Virus record (IMG/VR): IMGVR_UViG_3300046460_000067
Coordinates: 1 to 28,555 of that record
Origin: a virus
Strand: one strand, 5' to 3'
DNA: 28,555 nucleotides
Made by a program: the position numbers and the translations under genes. Position 1 is the stretch's first letter. Every line of letters begins with the position of its first letter. The notes below the pieces were generated by a model. It was not told where the DNA came from and searched no databases. It worked only from the letters and a program-made list of their open reading frames with translations. Positions 17,201 through 23,776 of the stretch are shown here, piece after piece.

Positions 17201-17384
17201 CGTGGCTGTTCCATCCCTGATAGAGACCGGCAGCTCCCCCGCCGACCGTCTTGAACTTGGCGGCAGCCGTCTCCAAGCCCTTGTTCAGGGACTCGACGTT
17301 CTTCGCCAGTTTCGAGATCGCATCCTGGGCTTTGTTCCAGCCCAGGAGCGGTCCCTGTCCTGCCACCGTGCCTTCGTCAGCCAT
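14259..17384 (-). CDS. Tape-measure-like protein with NlpC/P60 and lytic transglycosylase domains
   Basis: The product has 1041 residues. After a short N-terminal helix comes a Gly/Ser/Asn-rich linker (about 100-165), a helical region (about 170-445), Gly/Ala-rich hydrophobic segments (about 450-605), an NlpC/P60 endopeptidase domain (about 632-745) and a lytic-transglycosylase-like domain (about 845-930). The peptidase has its nucleophile Cys659 in FDCSG and likely His at 706-707 in PAHHVVM. The transglycosylase has Glu859 in HESGGNPRAQN, a GILQT element and a Tyr-rich end. It lies between the frameshifting assembly gene and the baseplate, the place of the tape measure. The hydrolases would open the cell wall during DNA entry. 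It has two NT-type AT-rich words at 14415-14454. Confidence 0.88.
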   Translation of the reverse strand: MADEGTVAGQGPLLGWNKAQDAISKLAKNVESLNKGLETAAAKFKTVGGGAAGLYQGWNSHGSGSTSGARGFGMLANDVWNGTSNYAHGRPNGGASAPATAPRAGTQQRMTTSSNGGGATFSGQTNQGGGAANNGGSGGSGGSGGSGTNTPRLGGGAGNNGGQRKSPYSLKGGLKDAYAWATKQMPDKVLMDSVTYQTGQISSQSYGATAKQAFTNNFGAQSTTDAGLAYQTLAQSTAGSPGSSNFNTAWNYAKSSGFLNPGVSEAQRVQGMTGAWTAGSYYANQAIGIQTIKNGQRQDPRQIAQQVMQRWSSLKSIKNKDQIHDTLSDGSAVMQSLARTMPAGTLQQVKGELTGILSAQINGASEKQYDSTMTKANTGNKSARALLKKWNIGDSDAQALQDRAGTLRNQDVNTLQPFNDGLKTATNYLDKFSTAVQSFLKSSHLDTPIGWAGGAGSMVGSAAGSAMGTYGMMRGLGSVARLGGFGGGGGGGMLGAARAALGGGTGPAAGFGALGGALDLSGAALGAAGGFGVGAYLTHHFGSKLVDKYVHGKKANKAGHIGVDAATGALTGAAVGSVVPVIGTGVGALVGGAIGAGVGIFGGAGESNASAATGSGKSGAVATGTQGAGKTAAAVIKVAMKYLGVKYVWGGASPKGFDCSGLLQYSFKQIGVSLPRTAAQQQKAGKAVKLGQERAGDLLFNGNPAHHVVMCIGNGRVIEAPHTGSSVRVRSYKPGEFTNAVRILGAVGNVGDFTNDNSDTAGSDSNRLSTMGFGGDVGSYGSTEEVDAIAAGVSSIGAANVGSGVGAGQGSSQTTDNGNNAAGALPSGSLKTWIKSALGILHKDTASNERYVNTMAMHESGGNPRAQNNWDSNAKAGHPSKGILQTIDSTFNAYSLAGHKNIWNPVDNIIAGVRYADSRYGSLANVPGIKSMSNGGGYKGYAVGSTNIDVDQTARIHKGEMIIPAHQADAIRKALSSNTPLTGGIGGLNTSGGKATLNFHSGAVVVQVQGAMDQTSARDAATQFMTALAEDSRINLIAAGN
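14415..14423 (-). repeat. CTTAATACC 9-mer, copy 3
   Basis: Exact coding-strand CTTAATACC, in frame as Leu-Asn-Thr (GGLNTSG, residues 988-990) near the end of the tape-measure gene. A partial copy, AGTAATACC (Ser-Asn-Thr), lies about 30 bases upstream in the coding direction, at about 14446-14454. Confidence 0.9.
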
Positions 17385-18403
17385 TGTCCGCCTCAGCAGT
17401 TCGCCTATTACGTTGCGCCTTGAACCACTTCACCCAGTGCAGGCGCTCTCGTACGGTCAACCGGCGAATTTCGCTGAGGCTCCAAGCCGGGGATAGCTCG
17501 ACTAGTTGCTCGTATTCGAAGTACGTGTCGAAGTAGTTACAGGCCCTGAAACAGGTCCCCCACCTTGATGTAGAGGGGGACCTCCTTTCCGCACGAATCG
17601 TGCAGGAACTTCACATCATTGTATTGCGGGCCTGGCTGGTTCTTCTCAATTGCATCTAGGATCGACTGGCGGTCCATGATGCCGAGCGCGCGGGCGAAGT
17701 CGGGATTACCGGTGACGGCATTCTCGGAGCCGTCCGCTTCGACCACGGAAATGAGAACCCGGGAGAGCAGGAGGGTGTTCTGCTCGGAGTCGGTGGCGCG
17801 GTCGATGACGGCCAGGAGCGCTTCCTGGTCGCTGCCGACGGGCAGGCGTACGAACGCCTTGCGCCCCTTGCGCAGGGGTACCTCGAAGATGCGGGCGGAG
17901 GGGTCCTCCAGGCGCCGCACGGGGATCTCGTCCAGGGTGACCGTCAGGCGGAACTCCTCGCCGCACCACGGGCAGGAGTACTGGTCCCAGGTGATCTCGT
18001 CGCCGTAGGTCGCACGCCGGATCTCCATGAGGAGCATGTCGCGGTCGCCGAGCAGGAGGTTGGACAGCAGGGGGGCGCTGGTCTTCTCGTCGCCCACGGA
18101 GACGGTGCCTGCCGTGAGCAGGGTGGAGATGTACTTGCCGATACCACTCTGGCGGGCCTTGGTCAGGGCCTCCTCGTCGGCGCCGGTCAGTTCGCGGACC
18201 TCGGCGTCGTAGCGGACGGATGCGTAGTCGCTGCCCAGAACGTAGCCTCCCGGCAGGCTGAAATTGCCACCTGCCGGGAGGGTGATCTCGGGCTTGGCGA
18301 CCTGTGCCCCGGCGTCGTTCAGAAGCGCCGTAATGGCGGCATTCGCTGCACCGGGGTTGGAGAGGGGGTTGGTGTACCCCTCGGTATTAAGGTCGTTAGC
18401 CAC
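17377..18403 (-). CDS. Predicted +1 frameshift extension of the tail assembly protein
   Basis: The zinc-ribbon gene stops at 17537, but the +1 frame is open past that stop and encodes 56 further residues (RACNYFDTYFEYEQ ... LTVRERLHWVKWFKAQ ...) to TGA 17379-17377. The extension has convincing protein character and no start codon of its own at its beginning. It overlaps the tape-measure start by 8 bases. Shifting at TTT-C (17551-17548), where tRNA-Phe could move from UUU to UUC, gives a 341-residue fusion. Frameshifted extensions just upstream of the tape measure are a known, conserved feature of tail assembly chaperones. In many relatives the shift is -1, and +1 or -2 cases are also known. 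The exact slip point is an inference. Confidence 0.72.
17537..17557 (-). promoter_or_regulatory. Candidate +1 frameshift window
   Basis: Zero-frame codons are GAC CTG TTT CAG GGC CTG TAA. The most plausible slip is TTT followed by C, three codons before the stop; the last sense codon CTG before TAA is a weaker alternative. The nearby stop codon could slow the ribosome. I see no clear downstream pseudoknot. Confidence 0.6.
17537..18403 (-). CDS. Tail assembly protein with CCHC zinc ribbon (T4 gp26-like)
   Basis: The 288-residue unshifted product starts at GTG 18403, nine bases after AGGAG. The N-terminal part has LPGGYVLGSDYASVRYDAEVRELTGADEEAL, resembling the T4 baseplate hub/gp26-like family. 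A probable zinc ribbon is formed by Cys144-x2-Cys147 (SCPWC) and His268-x2-Cys271 (HDSCGKEV). The gene sits between tube and tape measure, where the G/GT-type assembly chaperones are encoded, and it appears to be frameshifted like them. It probably escorts the tape measure during tail initiation, with metal-binding structure as a variation. Codons 5-7 are the CTTAATACC word (Leu-Asn-Thr). Confidence 0.85.
   Translation of the reverse strand: MANDLNTEGYTNPLSNPGAANAAITALLNDAGAQVAKPEITLPAGGNFSLPGGYVLGSDYASVRYDAEVRELTGADEEALTKARQSGIGKYISTLLTAGTVSVGDEKTSAPLLSNLLLGDRDMLLMEIRRATYGDEITWDQYSCPWCGEEFRLTVTLDEIPVRRLEDPSARIFEVPLRKGRKAFVRLPVGSDQEALLAVIDRATDSEQNTLLLSRVLISVVEADGSENAVTGNPDFARALGIMDRQSILDAIEKNQPGPQYNDVKFLHDSCGKEVPLYIKVGDLFQGL
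18383..18391 (-). repeat. CTTAATACC 9-mer, copy 4
   Basis: Exact coding-strand CTTAATACC at codons 5-7 (NDLNTEG) of the zinc-ribbon assembly gene. The start region also contains CGACTAGGAG (18412-18421), shared with the start region of the scaffold gene (25821-25830), which also has a CTTAATACC copy at its start. Confidence 0.9.
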
Positions 18404-18439
18404 TGGTTATGCTCCTAGTCGAGTCTCGGGAATCCGCTA

Positions 18440-18991
18440 TTAGAAACTAACGGAAGACGACCCGACACTGTTAGCCAACTTGAACTCGAAGCCCTCGTGG
18501 GCGAGGGTCATTTGCTGGACGACGATCGCGTTGGCGCCAGCGTCGAGGTCCGAGAAGGCGACCGCCGTAGGCCACGCGTTGTAGACGCGGAATGCGGCCT
18601 TGGCCGGAGTGGTGCCGGAAGTCACCGGGTGGTCGAGCACCTTGATGTCGACCATGTGCCGGAATTCGGCACCCGCCTTGCCGGAGCCGGTGCCCTGGAT
18701 GACGGTGAACAACTGGCGCATCCAGTCCATCATCTGGCTGTCGCCGACCGCGAGGCCCTTGGACAACGTAATAGGGGCGAAGTCGGACTGTCCGGGCATT
18801 TTCTGCGTTGTCGTGTTCATTCCACCCTCACGGTATGGAATGACCTCAGTCGTGACGTTCAGTCCCGAAACGGACATGAAGCCCATGCGGGCGAAGCCCT
18901 TGATGCCGGGGTGCTGGATCTGGACCTGGAACTTGAAGTTCCGCAACGGGTCCGTTGCGATGTGCCCCACGGTCGAAGTGGTCGTAGCCAT
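18440..18991 (-). CDS. Tail tube protein (gp19-like)
   Basis: The 183-residue product has the signature layout of the T4 gp19-like tube family: DPLRNFKFQVQIQ, GFMSVSGLNVTTEVIPYREGG at about residues 36-56, KMPGQSDFAPITLSKGL, and a C-terminal AIVVQQMTLAHEGFEF. Hexameric rings of such proteins form the inner tube through which DNA passes. The length agrees with phage tube and Hcp-type subunits. The gene starts 14 bases after the sheath gene ends, as usual for contractile tails, and precedes the assembly-protein gene by 36 bases. Confidence 0.95.
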   Translation of the reverse strand: MATTTSTVGHIATDPLRNFKFQVQIQHPGIKGFARMGFMSVSGLNVTTEVIPYREGGMNTTTQKMPGQSDFAPITLSKGLAVGDSQMMDWMRQLFTVIQGTGSGKAGAEFRHMVDIKVLDHPVTSGTTPAKAAFRVYNAWPTAVAFSDLDAGANAIVVQQMTLAHEGFEFKLANSVGSSSVSF

Positions 18992-19005
18992 CAGTCAGTT
19001 ACCTC

Positions 19006-20550
19006 TCAGGAAGTGGCCGTCGAGTCGGTCGCGGAGGACCCACCCGAGTACTGGCCGATCTGGATCACGATGAATTCGGCCGGGGTCTGGAGCGCCACAC
19101 CGACGGAGATGTTCACGACGCCGTTGGCCACCGAGGCAGCCGTGTTGTTCGAGGAGTCGCAGGTGATGAAGTACGCCTGGTCCGGGGTGGTCCCGGCCAG
19201 CACGCCGGTCTGCATCAGCGTCAGCAGGTACTGCGTGATGACCGCGTTGACCTGGTCCCACAGGATCTGGTCGTTGGGCTCGAAGACCGCGAAGCGAGTC
19301 GCGTCGAGGATGCCCTTCTTGATCAGCATCAGCGAGCGGCGGATGGAGACGTACCGGTCCGGCATGCCGGTGGACAGCGTCCGGGCGCCGTAGATGACAA
19401 AGCCCGTGCCCGGCAGCGACTTCAGCACGTTGATGCCCGCGACGTTCAGCGCGTCCTGGTCGTCGTTGGAGAACCGGAACTCCGTGTCGAGCACACCCTT
19501 GAGGACGGTGTCGATACCGGCCGGAGGCTTCTGCACACCGCGCGAGGCGTCCGTACGGGAGTACTGACCGAGGACCGCACCGCCCGGGGGCAGCAGACGC
19601 GCCGAGCCGGAAGCAGTGGTGGCCGGGTCATTGACGATCAGCCACGGGCCGTAGACGGCCGCGTACGAGGACGCCGACAGCGCGGAGCCGCCCGTGGACA
19701 TGTTCTGGAGCGACAGCGCGTAGGAGTGGGCGTTGTCGGCCGAGGTCGACTTCACGCCGTCCACGACGACGAACACGTTGCCCTGGTCCTCGGCCCACGC
19801 GATGATCGGGTTGAGGACGGTCGCGTCGGTGACGCCCGGGACGTTGAGGATCAGGTTCGCCTCGACGGTCTCCAGCCGCTCCGTCGCGGTCGCCAGGTCC
19901 ACGGCCGCAACACCGTCCGAGCCGCCAGCCAGGGGGATGCCGGTCGCTATGGCCGGGGCGTGGTTCGGGGCCCACGTGGTATTAAGCAGGCTCTGGACCT
20001 GGATGAAGGACGAGCCGGTGACCGGGGAGTTGATCAGGGCCTGCGCGTTGCGGGAGTCGGCCGGATCCAACGAGACGTCGGTGAAGCGTTCCTTGAGGAA
20101 GGCCGCAGTGTCACCGCCGACGTAGACGAACAGGTCGAAGCGACCACCACCGGAGGACGCCGCCGTGACGTCGAGGTAGACACTGTTCCCCCACACGCCC
20201 GGGGAGATCGCCTTGACCTTGAGGGTGTCCTTCGCGGTCGTCTCGGTGTCCTGAAGAGTGACGGAGGCCGCGACCGCGTCGGAGGCCGCCGCACGCACGA
20301 TGTACGCCGCGTTGCCGCCGTTGTTGAAGTAGGAGTAGACGGCGAACGGGAGCAAGTCCGAGGTGTCGCCGAAGGCGCCGAAGGTGGCCACGTACTGCGA
20401 CCAGGACGACACCAGCGTGGGAGCCAGCGGGCCGCCCTGCTTGTTCTTGCCGACGAACGCCGCAACGGACTCGCCCGGTGTGTTTACGGTCTGGCTGAGC
20501 GGGGCCAGAGTCTCACTGATGTAGACACCCGGCCGCTTGTAGACAGTCAT
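19006..20550 (-). CDS. Contractile tail sheath protein
   Basis: The 514-residue product begins with VYKRPGVYISETLAPLSQTV, the classical sheath N-terminus that docks on neighbouring subunits. It continues with VAAFVGKNKQGGPLAPTLVSSWSQYVATFG and AVYSYFNNGGNAAYIVRAA. The C-terminal region (RYVSIRRSLMLIKKGILDATRFAVFEPND, QVNAVITQYLLTLMQTGVLAG and TPAEFIVIQIGQ) is the conserved polymerisation core of the phage sheath family. This identifies the tail as contractile. The start has an AGGAGAAACAG leader. Length is within the phage range (about 450-660). CTTAATACC copy 5 (SLLNTTW) lies in the variable middle domain. Confidence 0.97.
   Translation of the reverse strand: MTVYKRPGVYISETLAPLSQTVNTPGESVAAFVGKNKQGGPLAPTLVSSWSQYVATFGAFGDTSDLLPFAVYSYFNNGGNAAYIVRAAASDAVAASVTLQDTETTAKDTLKVKAISPGVWGNSVYLDVTAASSGGGRFDLFVYVGGDTAAFLKERFTDVSLDPADSRNAQALINSPVTGSSFIQVQSLLNTTWAPNHAPAIATGIPLAGGSDGVAAVDLATATERLETVEANLILNVPGVTDATVLNPIIAWAEDQGNVFVVVDGVKSTSADNAHSYALSLQNMSTGGSALSASSYAAVYGPWLIVNDPATTASGSARLLPPGGAVLGQYSRTDASRGVQKPPAGIDTVLKGVLDTEFRFSNDDQDALNVAGINVLKSLPGTGFVIYGARTLSTGMPDRYVSIRRSLMLIKKGILDATRFAVFEPNDQILWDQVNAVITQYLLTLMQTGVLAGTTPDQAYFITCDSSNNTAASVANGVVNISVGVALQTPAEFIVIQIGQYSGGSSATDSTATS
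19978..19986 (-). repeat. CTTAATACC 9-mer, copy 5
   Basis: Exact coding-strand CTTAATACC, in frame as Leu-Asn-Thr (SLLNTTW) in the middle of the sheath gene. Confidence 0.9.
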
Positions 20551-20602
20551 CTGTTTCTCCTGAGTAAAGGGAATTCCTGGGGTTACGAATCCTGGGTCCG
20601 GA

Positions 20603-21238
20603 TCATGGGCGGATTACGTGGTCCGTGAAGTACTCGAAGCCCAGCGCCACGCTGGTCGCCTTGACATACGCGTCGGCGACAGACGGAAGCATTTCGCTGG
20701 AGACAGAGATCAGGTATTCACGACGGAACAGACGCTTTCCGTTCTCGTCGCGGGTGTCGGCCAGCTCGGGGCCGCCGAGAAGATCCAGGCGCCGTACCGT
20801 TCCGTCCTCGGGAATCTCCAGAAACCCGAACCGCGCAGGAAGCCGGTCGCGCTGCATCATCAAGGACGCCAGCGCAATGTCGTGCTCCGCGAGCCGGGTG
20901 AAGACCATGACGCGGTACCGCAGGTCGAAAGGGATCGGGTACTCGACGAGGTACGGGGACTGCGTGACGTCGTAGGAGGTGTCCCCCTCCGCCCACCAGC
21001 CGGTAGCACCCTCGGGGGCGTACGGCAGGTAGACAGGGCCACGGTGCTCACGCTCGTCGGCCTTCTCCATCCCCGCGTGCTCGATGACCACCAGGGGGAA
21101 GGTCTGCTTGGCCAGCTCCACCTCGGGAATGCGGTAACGCACCGGAACGGGTCGACCGTCCGGTGCATTCGCGTCGGTGACAGAGAGGCCCTGGAGTTTC
21201 GCCTTAACGGCGCGGTCCTCGTTGATGAGCCATGGCAA
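20603..21238 (-). CDS. Tail terminator/completion candidate upstream of sheath
   Basis: From TTG 21238 the product has 211 residues (MPWLINEDRAVKAKLQGLSV). TTG is preceded by GAGG at 5 bases. GTG at 21250 is an alternative. An ATG at 21349 would add an implausible extension overlapping the upstream gene. The protein is a mixed alpha/beta type with PVRYRIPEVELAKQTFPLVVIEHAG, VEYPIPFDLRYRVMVFTRLAEHD and a C-terminal YVKATSVALGFEYFTDH. Its position immediately before the sheath gene and its size suggest the tail terminator/completion protein (T4 gp3/gp15 type), but I recognise no diagnostic motif. A short ORF in another frame (21204-21281) may be its original N-terminus. Confidence 0.8.
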   Translation of the reverse strand: MPWLINEDRAVKAKLQGLSVTDANAPDGRPVPVRYRIPEVELAKQTFPLVVIEHAGMEKADEREHRGPVYLPYAPEGATGWWAEGDTSYDVTQSPYLVEYPIPFDLRYRVMVFTRLAEHDIALASLMMQRDRLPARFGFLEIPEDGTVRRLDLLGGPELADTRDENGKRLFRREYLISVSSEMLPSVADAYVKATSVALGFEYFTDHVIRP

Positions 21239-21281
21239 AGCGGGCCTCACGGGTCTCGAATAGCAGAAAGTCTTCCGCCAT
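21204..21281 (-). CDS. 25-codon ORF overlapping the next gene's start (leader or displaced N-terminus)
   Basis: ATG 21281 opens MAEDFLLFETREARFAMA.. and ends at TAA 21204-21206 inside the following gene. GGGA lies 6 bases upstream. Skipping one base after its TTT codon (21239-21237) would join it to the main frame as ..EAREARF-type text followed by PWLINEDRAVK. It may be a coupling leader, a frameshifted N-terminus or a sequence error. It is too short for a firm call. Confidence 0.4.
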   Translation of the reverse strand: MAEDFLLFETREARFAMAHQRGPRR

Positions 21282-21314
21282 TCAGGATCCCAAGAAAGCC
21301 GGAGAAGTTTATAG

Positions 21315-21833
21315 TCAGACCGTCTGGGACCAGTGCGCGAACTGCGCATCGTTGACCAGCTCGTCCGGCTTCATCTGTACGCACTCGATACCGACGATGA
21401 TGTCCCGGTTCTGAATCTGGCCCAGAACAGAAATGGACGTGACGCGGAAAACCGAGTTGTCGTAGACGATCCGGTCGACCAGGTACCTGCCGTGGTCGAT
21501 GTCCTGGTCGGTGAACCCCATCTTCCGCAGACTGTCGAACGACGCGGTGACGGAGATGTTGTCGACGGTGTACAGACCCTGCGGGGTGTCCTGCGAGGCG
21601 CCCTGGCTGTGGATGACGTGCAGGGCCGGGATCCGGTAGGGGCCGATGAAGGTCTTCCCCTGCCCCGTCGCCTCGTCGTACAGGTCGTCCCCGGCCGGGT
21701 CGGTGTGGGAGTAGCGGTAGTACTGGACCATCTCGCCGACCTCGTGCTGGCGCCCCCGCAGGGACGCCATGATCTCGGTGGTCTCGTAGTTGGCGTTGAA
21801 CCGCCCCGACCGCTTCCAGTCCAGGCGGCCCAT
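21315..21833 (-). CDS. Head-closure/neck protein candidate
   Basis: The 172-residue product begins MGRLDWKRSGRFNANYETTE. Its beta-rich body has GEMVQYYRYSHTDPAGDDLYDEATGQGK, IPALHVIHSQGASQDTPQGLYTVDNISVTASFDSL, YLVDRIVYDNSVFRVTSISVLGQIQNRDIIVGIECVQM. The beta barrel with a late hydrophobic strand pair (YDNSVFRVTSISV, DIIVGIECVQM) resembles neck or head-closure proteins of contractile-tailed phages. It lies between the adaptor-like and terminator-like genes, which is the usual place. The ATG at 21833 overlaps the stop of the preceding gene by one base. No sequence motif makes the role certain. Confidence 0.78.
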   Translation of the reverse strand: MGRLDWKRSGRFNANYETTEIMASLRGRQHEVGEMVQYYRYSHTDPAGDDLYDEATGQGKTFIGPYRIPALHVIHSQGASQDTPQGLYTVDNISVTASFDSLRKMGFTDQDIDHGRYLVDRIVYDNSVFRVTSISVLGQIQNRDIIVGIECVQMKPDELVNDAQFAHWSQTV

Positions 21834-22642
21834 CAGAAGTACCCGCCCCAGGTCTGAGAGGGGATGCCGGACTCGTCGTCGTTCTGGTGGCCAGGCCCGA
21901 TCGGCGGCAGGATCCGCTGCGGCAGCGAGTAGTCGTCGTACTCCCGCTCACGGAAGATCGGCACGAGACGGCCGGTCGTACGGGAGACGCGCCGCAGGTT
22001 GGTGACCTCGATCGCGTACAGGCCGACGCCCATCTTCTCGCACAGCATCTTGTAGCGGTCCGTGAGCAGTTCGATCTGCTTCTGGATCTGCGCGAACCGC
22101 TGGCCCCGGTCGACCGAGGTGCCGTCGGCGGTCTGGACGTTGATGTCCGTCGCCGCGTCGGTGGCCAGCGCCCACATCGCCTCCGTGCACGCCAGCATGA
22201 CGATCATGACGTCCTCCTCCGGCGGGAGGGTGGCGAAGTCGACGGGCTCTTCGCTGTAGCGGATGAACCCGTTGTCGTCGCGGTACCGGGCGGAGATCGT
22301 CCGTCCCCGGTTGTGCTGGGCGAAGGCGTCGGTGAGGTAGACGTTCAGTTCGTCGTCGGCGAACAGGCTGTAGGACTGCCCGGACACGAGCAGCAGCGCG
22401 TCCAGAGGAAGCGCAGCGTTCAGGGTGAGGATGCCGTTCAGCGCGTCCAGGACGTAGTCGCTGGCGGTGAGTACCGTCTGCGTGGTGCCGACGACCTGGA
22501 CAGCCTCCAGGCCGGTGACGTTGTTCGCACTCAGTTCGTACTCGGCGACGTCCCCCGTTCCCCGGATGGTGTCGCGGAACGGCGTGAGCCGGTCGCCCAG
22601 CTCGTTGCGTACCCGCGACCGCAGGTCCTCAAGGGTGGCCAT
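21833..22642 (-). CDS. Head-tail adaptor (connector)-like protein
   Basis: The 269-residue product starts MATLEDLRSRVRNELGDRLTPF, typical of adaptor proteins that dock below the portal. A beta domain follows (EYELSANNVTGLEAVQVVG, VLDALNGILTLNAALP, DALLLVSGQSYSLF). Then a helical bundle (ELNVYLTDAFAQHNRG, EDVMIVMLACTEAMWALATDAATDINV, RFAQIQKQIELLTDRYKMLCEKMG) matches the gp6-like/neck connector fold in composition. A polar C-terminal tail (PIGPGHQNDDESG) may insert into the portal. Its order before head-closure and terminator candidates supports the call. Confidence 0.8.
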   Translation of the reverse strand: MATLEDLRSRVRNELGDRLTPFRDTIRGTGDVAEYELSANNVTGLEAVQVVGTTQTVLTASDYVLDALNGILTLNAALPLDALLLVSGQSYSLFADDELNVYLTDAFAQHNRGRTISARYRDDNGFIRYSEEPVDFATLPPEEDVMIVMLACTEAMWALATDAATDINVQTADGTSVDRGQRFAQIQKQIELLTDRYKMLCEKMGVGLYAIEVTNLRRVSRTTGRLVPIFREREYDDYSLPQRILPPIGPGHQNDDESGIPSQTWGGYF

Positions 22643-22655
22643 TCCGCGACTCCGA

Positions 22656-23075
22656 TCAGGTATTAAGGGTCAGCGCGCCAGCGGCGATCTGAAGGGACTC
22701 GTTCGTCGCCGCCTGAAGCGGGCTGTCGATCGGCCACGCGTAGATGACGGTGCCGGTCGTGCCGGACACGGAGGTGACCAGGGCGGCGTAGGTGGCCGCG
22801 TCGGTCATGTCAGCGGTGAACGGACCGAAGAACAGCAGCGCGTTGTTGCCGGTGGTCATCGGGGCGCCGGACGGCGCGGTCCATACGACCTGCTGCCGGG
22901 CGTAGCCGGGCGTGGAGACCTCCGGGAGGGAGGTCATGCTGTAGGTGCCGTCCTCCTGCGTCGGGTCGGCGATCAGCAGGGCCAGGTAGGTCGTACGCGG
23001 CGCCGCGAGGGCGATGGCCCGGCCGGTGAGCATGTCCAGGGCGTTACCGGCCCAGACGGGGTTCGTACCGGCCAT
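22656..23075 (-). CDS. Small structural protein of the 'phage tail fibre/head-fibre' type
   Basis: The 139-residue product has an N-terminal ALDMLTGRAIALAAPRTTYLALLIADPTQEDGTY, then PGYARQQVVWTAPSGAP and a C-terminal ESLQIAAGALTLNT. The LTGR..YLAL and YARQxVxW elements followed by a TLxxAAGALTL ending are typical of a small beta-sandwich structural family seen in many siphophages and myophages, annotated inconsistently as tail-fibre or head protein. Its position between capsid and adaptor genes favours a head decoration role. The last three codons are the CTTAATACC word, directly before the stop. It shares one base with the previous gene. Confidence 0.78.
   Translation of the reverse strand: MAGTNPVWAGNALDMLTGRAIALAAPRTTYLALLIADPTQEDGTYSMTSLPEVSTPGYARQQVVWTAPSGAPMTTGNNALLFFGPFTADMTDAATYAALVTSVSGTTGTVIYAWPIDSPLQAATNESLQIAAGALTLNT
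22659..22667 (-). repeat. CTTAATACC 9-mer, copy 6
   Basis: Exact coding-strand CTTAATACC forming the last three sense codons (Leu-Asn-Thr, then TGA) of the 139-residue gene, at the gene junction. Confidence 0.9.
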
Positions 23076-23380
23076 CAGGCATCAACCTTCTTGAACAGGC
23101 GCGTGAAGTCGGACAGGTGCAGGGAGAAGTGCCGGACGGACTTGCCCGGCGCGTGGTCGCCCTCGTCGGTGATGACGTGCGTGTCATGGACGTGCGCGAG
23201 CAGGACGGAGTCCTCGCCCGCGTGGCCGACGCCAGCGGTACCTGCCGGGTGTACGTCGACCACGACGACCGTGGAGCCGGTGGGAAGGTGACCCAGTCCG
23301 GCTCCGTGGCCCTCGGCGTTCTCCAGCACGTACGACTCACCCGGTGCGGGCGCGGTCTTCACGAGTGAATCGGTCTTCAT
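23075..23380 (-). CDS. Small unknown head-module protein
   Basis: The 101-residue product begins MKTDSLVKTAPAPGESYVLE and contains strands TGSTVVVVDVHPAG, DSVLLAHVHDTHVI and VRHFSLHLSDFTRLFKKV. It is rich in His, Gly and Val and probably an all-beta small domain. It has no signal or membrane segment and no motif I recognise. AAGGAG precedes its ATG at 23380. Being in the capsid-to-neck interval, it may be a capsid decoration or stabilising protein, but this is positional inference only. Confidence 0.75.
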   Translation of the reverse strand: MKTDSLVKTAPAPGESYVLENAEGHGAGLGHLPTGSTVVVVDVHPAGTAGVGHAGEDSVLLAHVHDTHVITDEGDHAPGKSVRHFSLHLSDFTRLFKKVDA

Positions 23381-23401
23381 GAGTTAGGTCTCCTTGGACT
23401 G

Positions 23402-23776
23402 TCAGTGCCAGATGTAGCCGAGCGAGTCCAGGTGGTCGTAGAGAGGCTTCGGCGCCTTGTAGCGCTGCCCCTCGATGAAGTCGTAGTGCTGGCCGTGGCC
23501 GAAGGTCATGTTCTCGATGGCGGTGTTCACGCGGAACTCGCGGTGCGGGGTCTCGACCTCGACGGCCTCGGCGACCTCGATGACGGTCTCGACGACCGGC
23601 TCCGGGGTCTTCGGGCGGGCCTCGACGACGGTGTCCGACTTCTCGGCAGCCGCAGCCTCGTTGATGAGGGAGATCTCCCTCTCGCGGGCCGCCAGTTCGT
23701 CGGCGTGCTCCTTGGTGAGGGCGGCCTTGTTGCGGCCGGTCAGGTCACCGGGACGAGCGACATTGCGTGCAGGCAT
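23402..23776 (-). CDS. Unknown protein after the capsid gene, coiled Glu-rich centre
   Basis: The 124-residue product has a basic N-terminus (MPARNVARPGDLTGRNKAAL), a charged helical part (EHADELAAREREISLINEAAAAEK), an acidic Val/Glu-rich linker (PEPVVETVIEVAEAVEVE) and a compact C-terminus (FRVNTAIENMTFGHGQHYDF, then FIEGQRYKAPKPLYDHLDSLGYIWH). The final 'RYKxPxxLYDHLDxxGYxW' type ending recurs in small capsid-adjacent proteins of actinophages, to my recollection. The gene is separated from the capsid gene by a 151-base spacer with strong hairpins, so it may be expressed at a lower level. Its function is unknown. Confidence 0.75.
   Translation of the reverse strand: MPARNVARPGDLTGRNKAALTKEHADELAAREREISLINEAAAAEKSDTVVEARPKTPEPVVETVIEVAEAVEVETPHREFRVNTAIENMTFGHGQHYDFIEGQRYKAPKPLYDHLDSLGYIWH

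Noticed and set aside
13208-20550. Extracellular contractile injection system instead of a phage
   Set aside because: Portal, scaffold, major capsid and head-tail adaptor genes lie in the same operon, and a phage-type tape measure is present.
20551-20602. Direct repeat CCCAGGA(A)TTC before the sheath gene
   Set aside because: Only two short imperfect copies. No clear operator or hairpin; the SD CAGGAG explains the region adequately.
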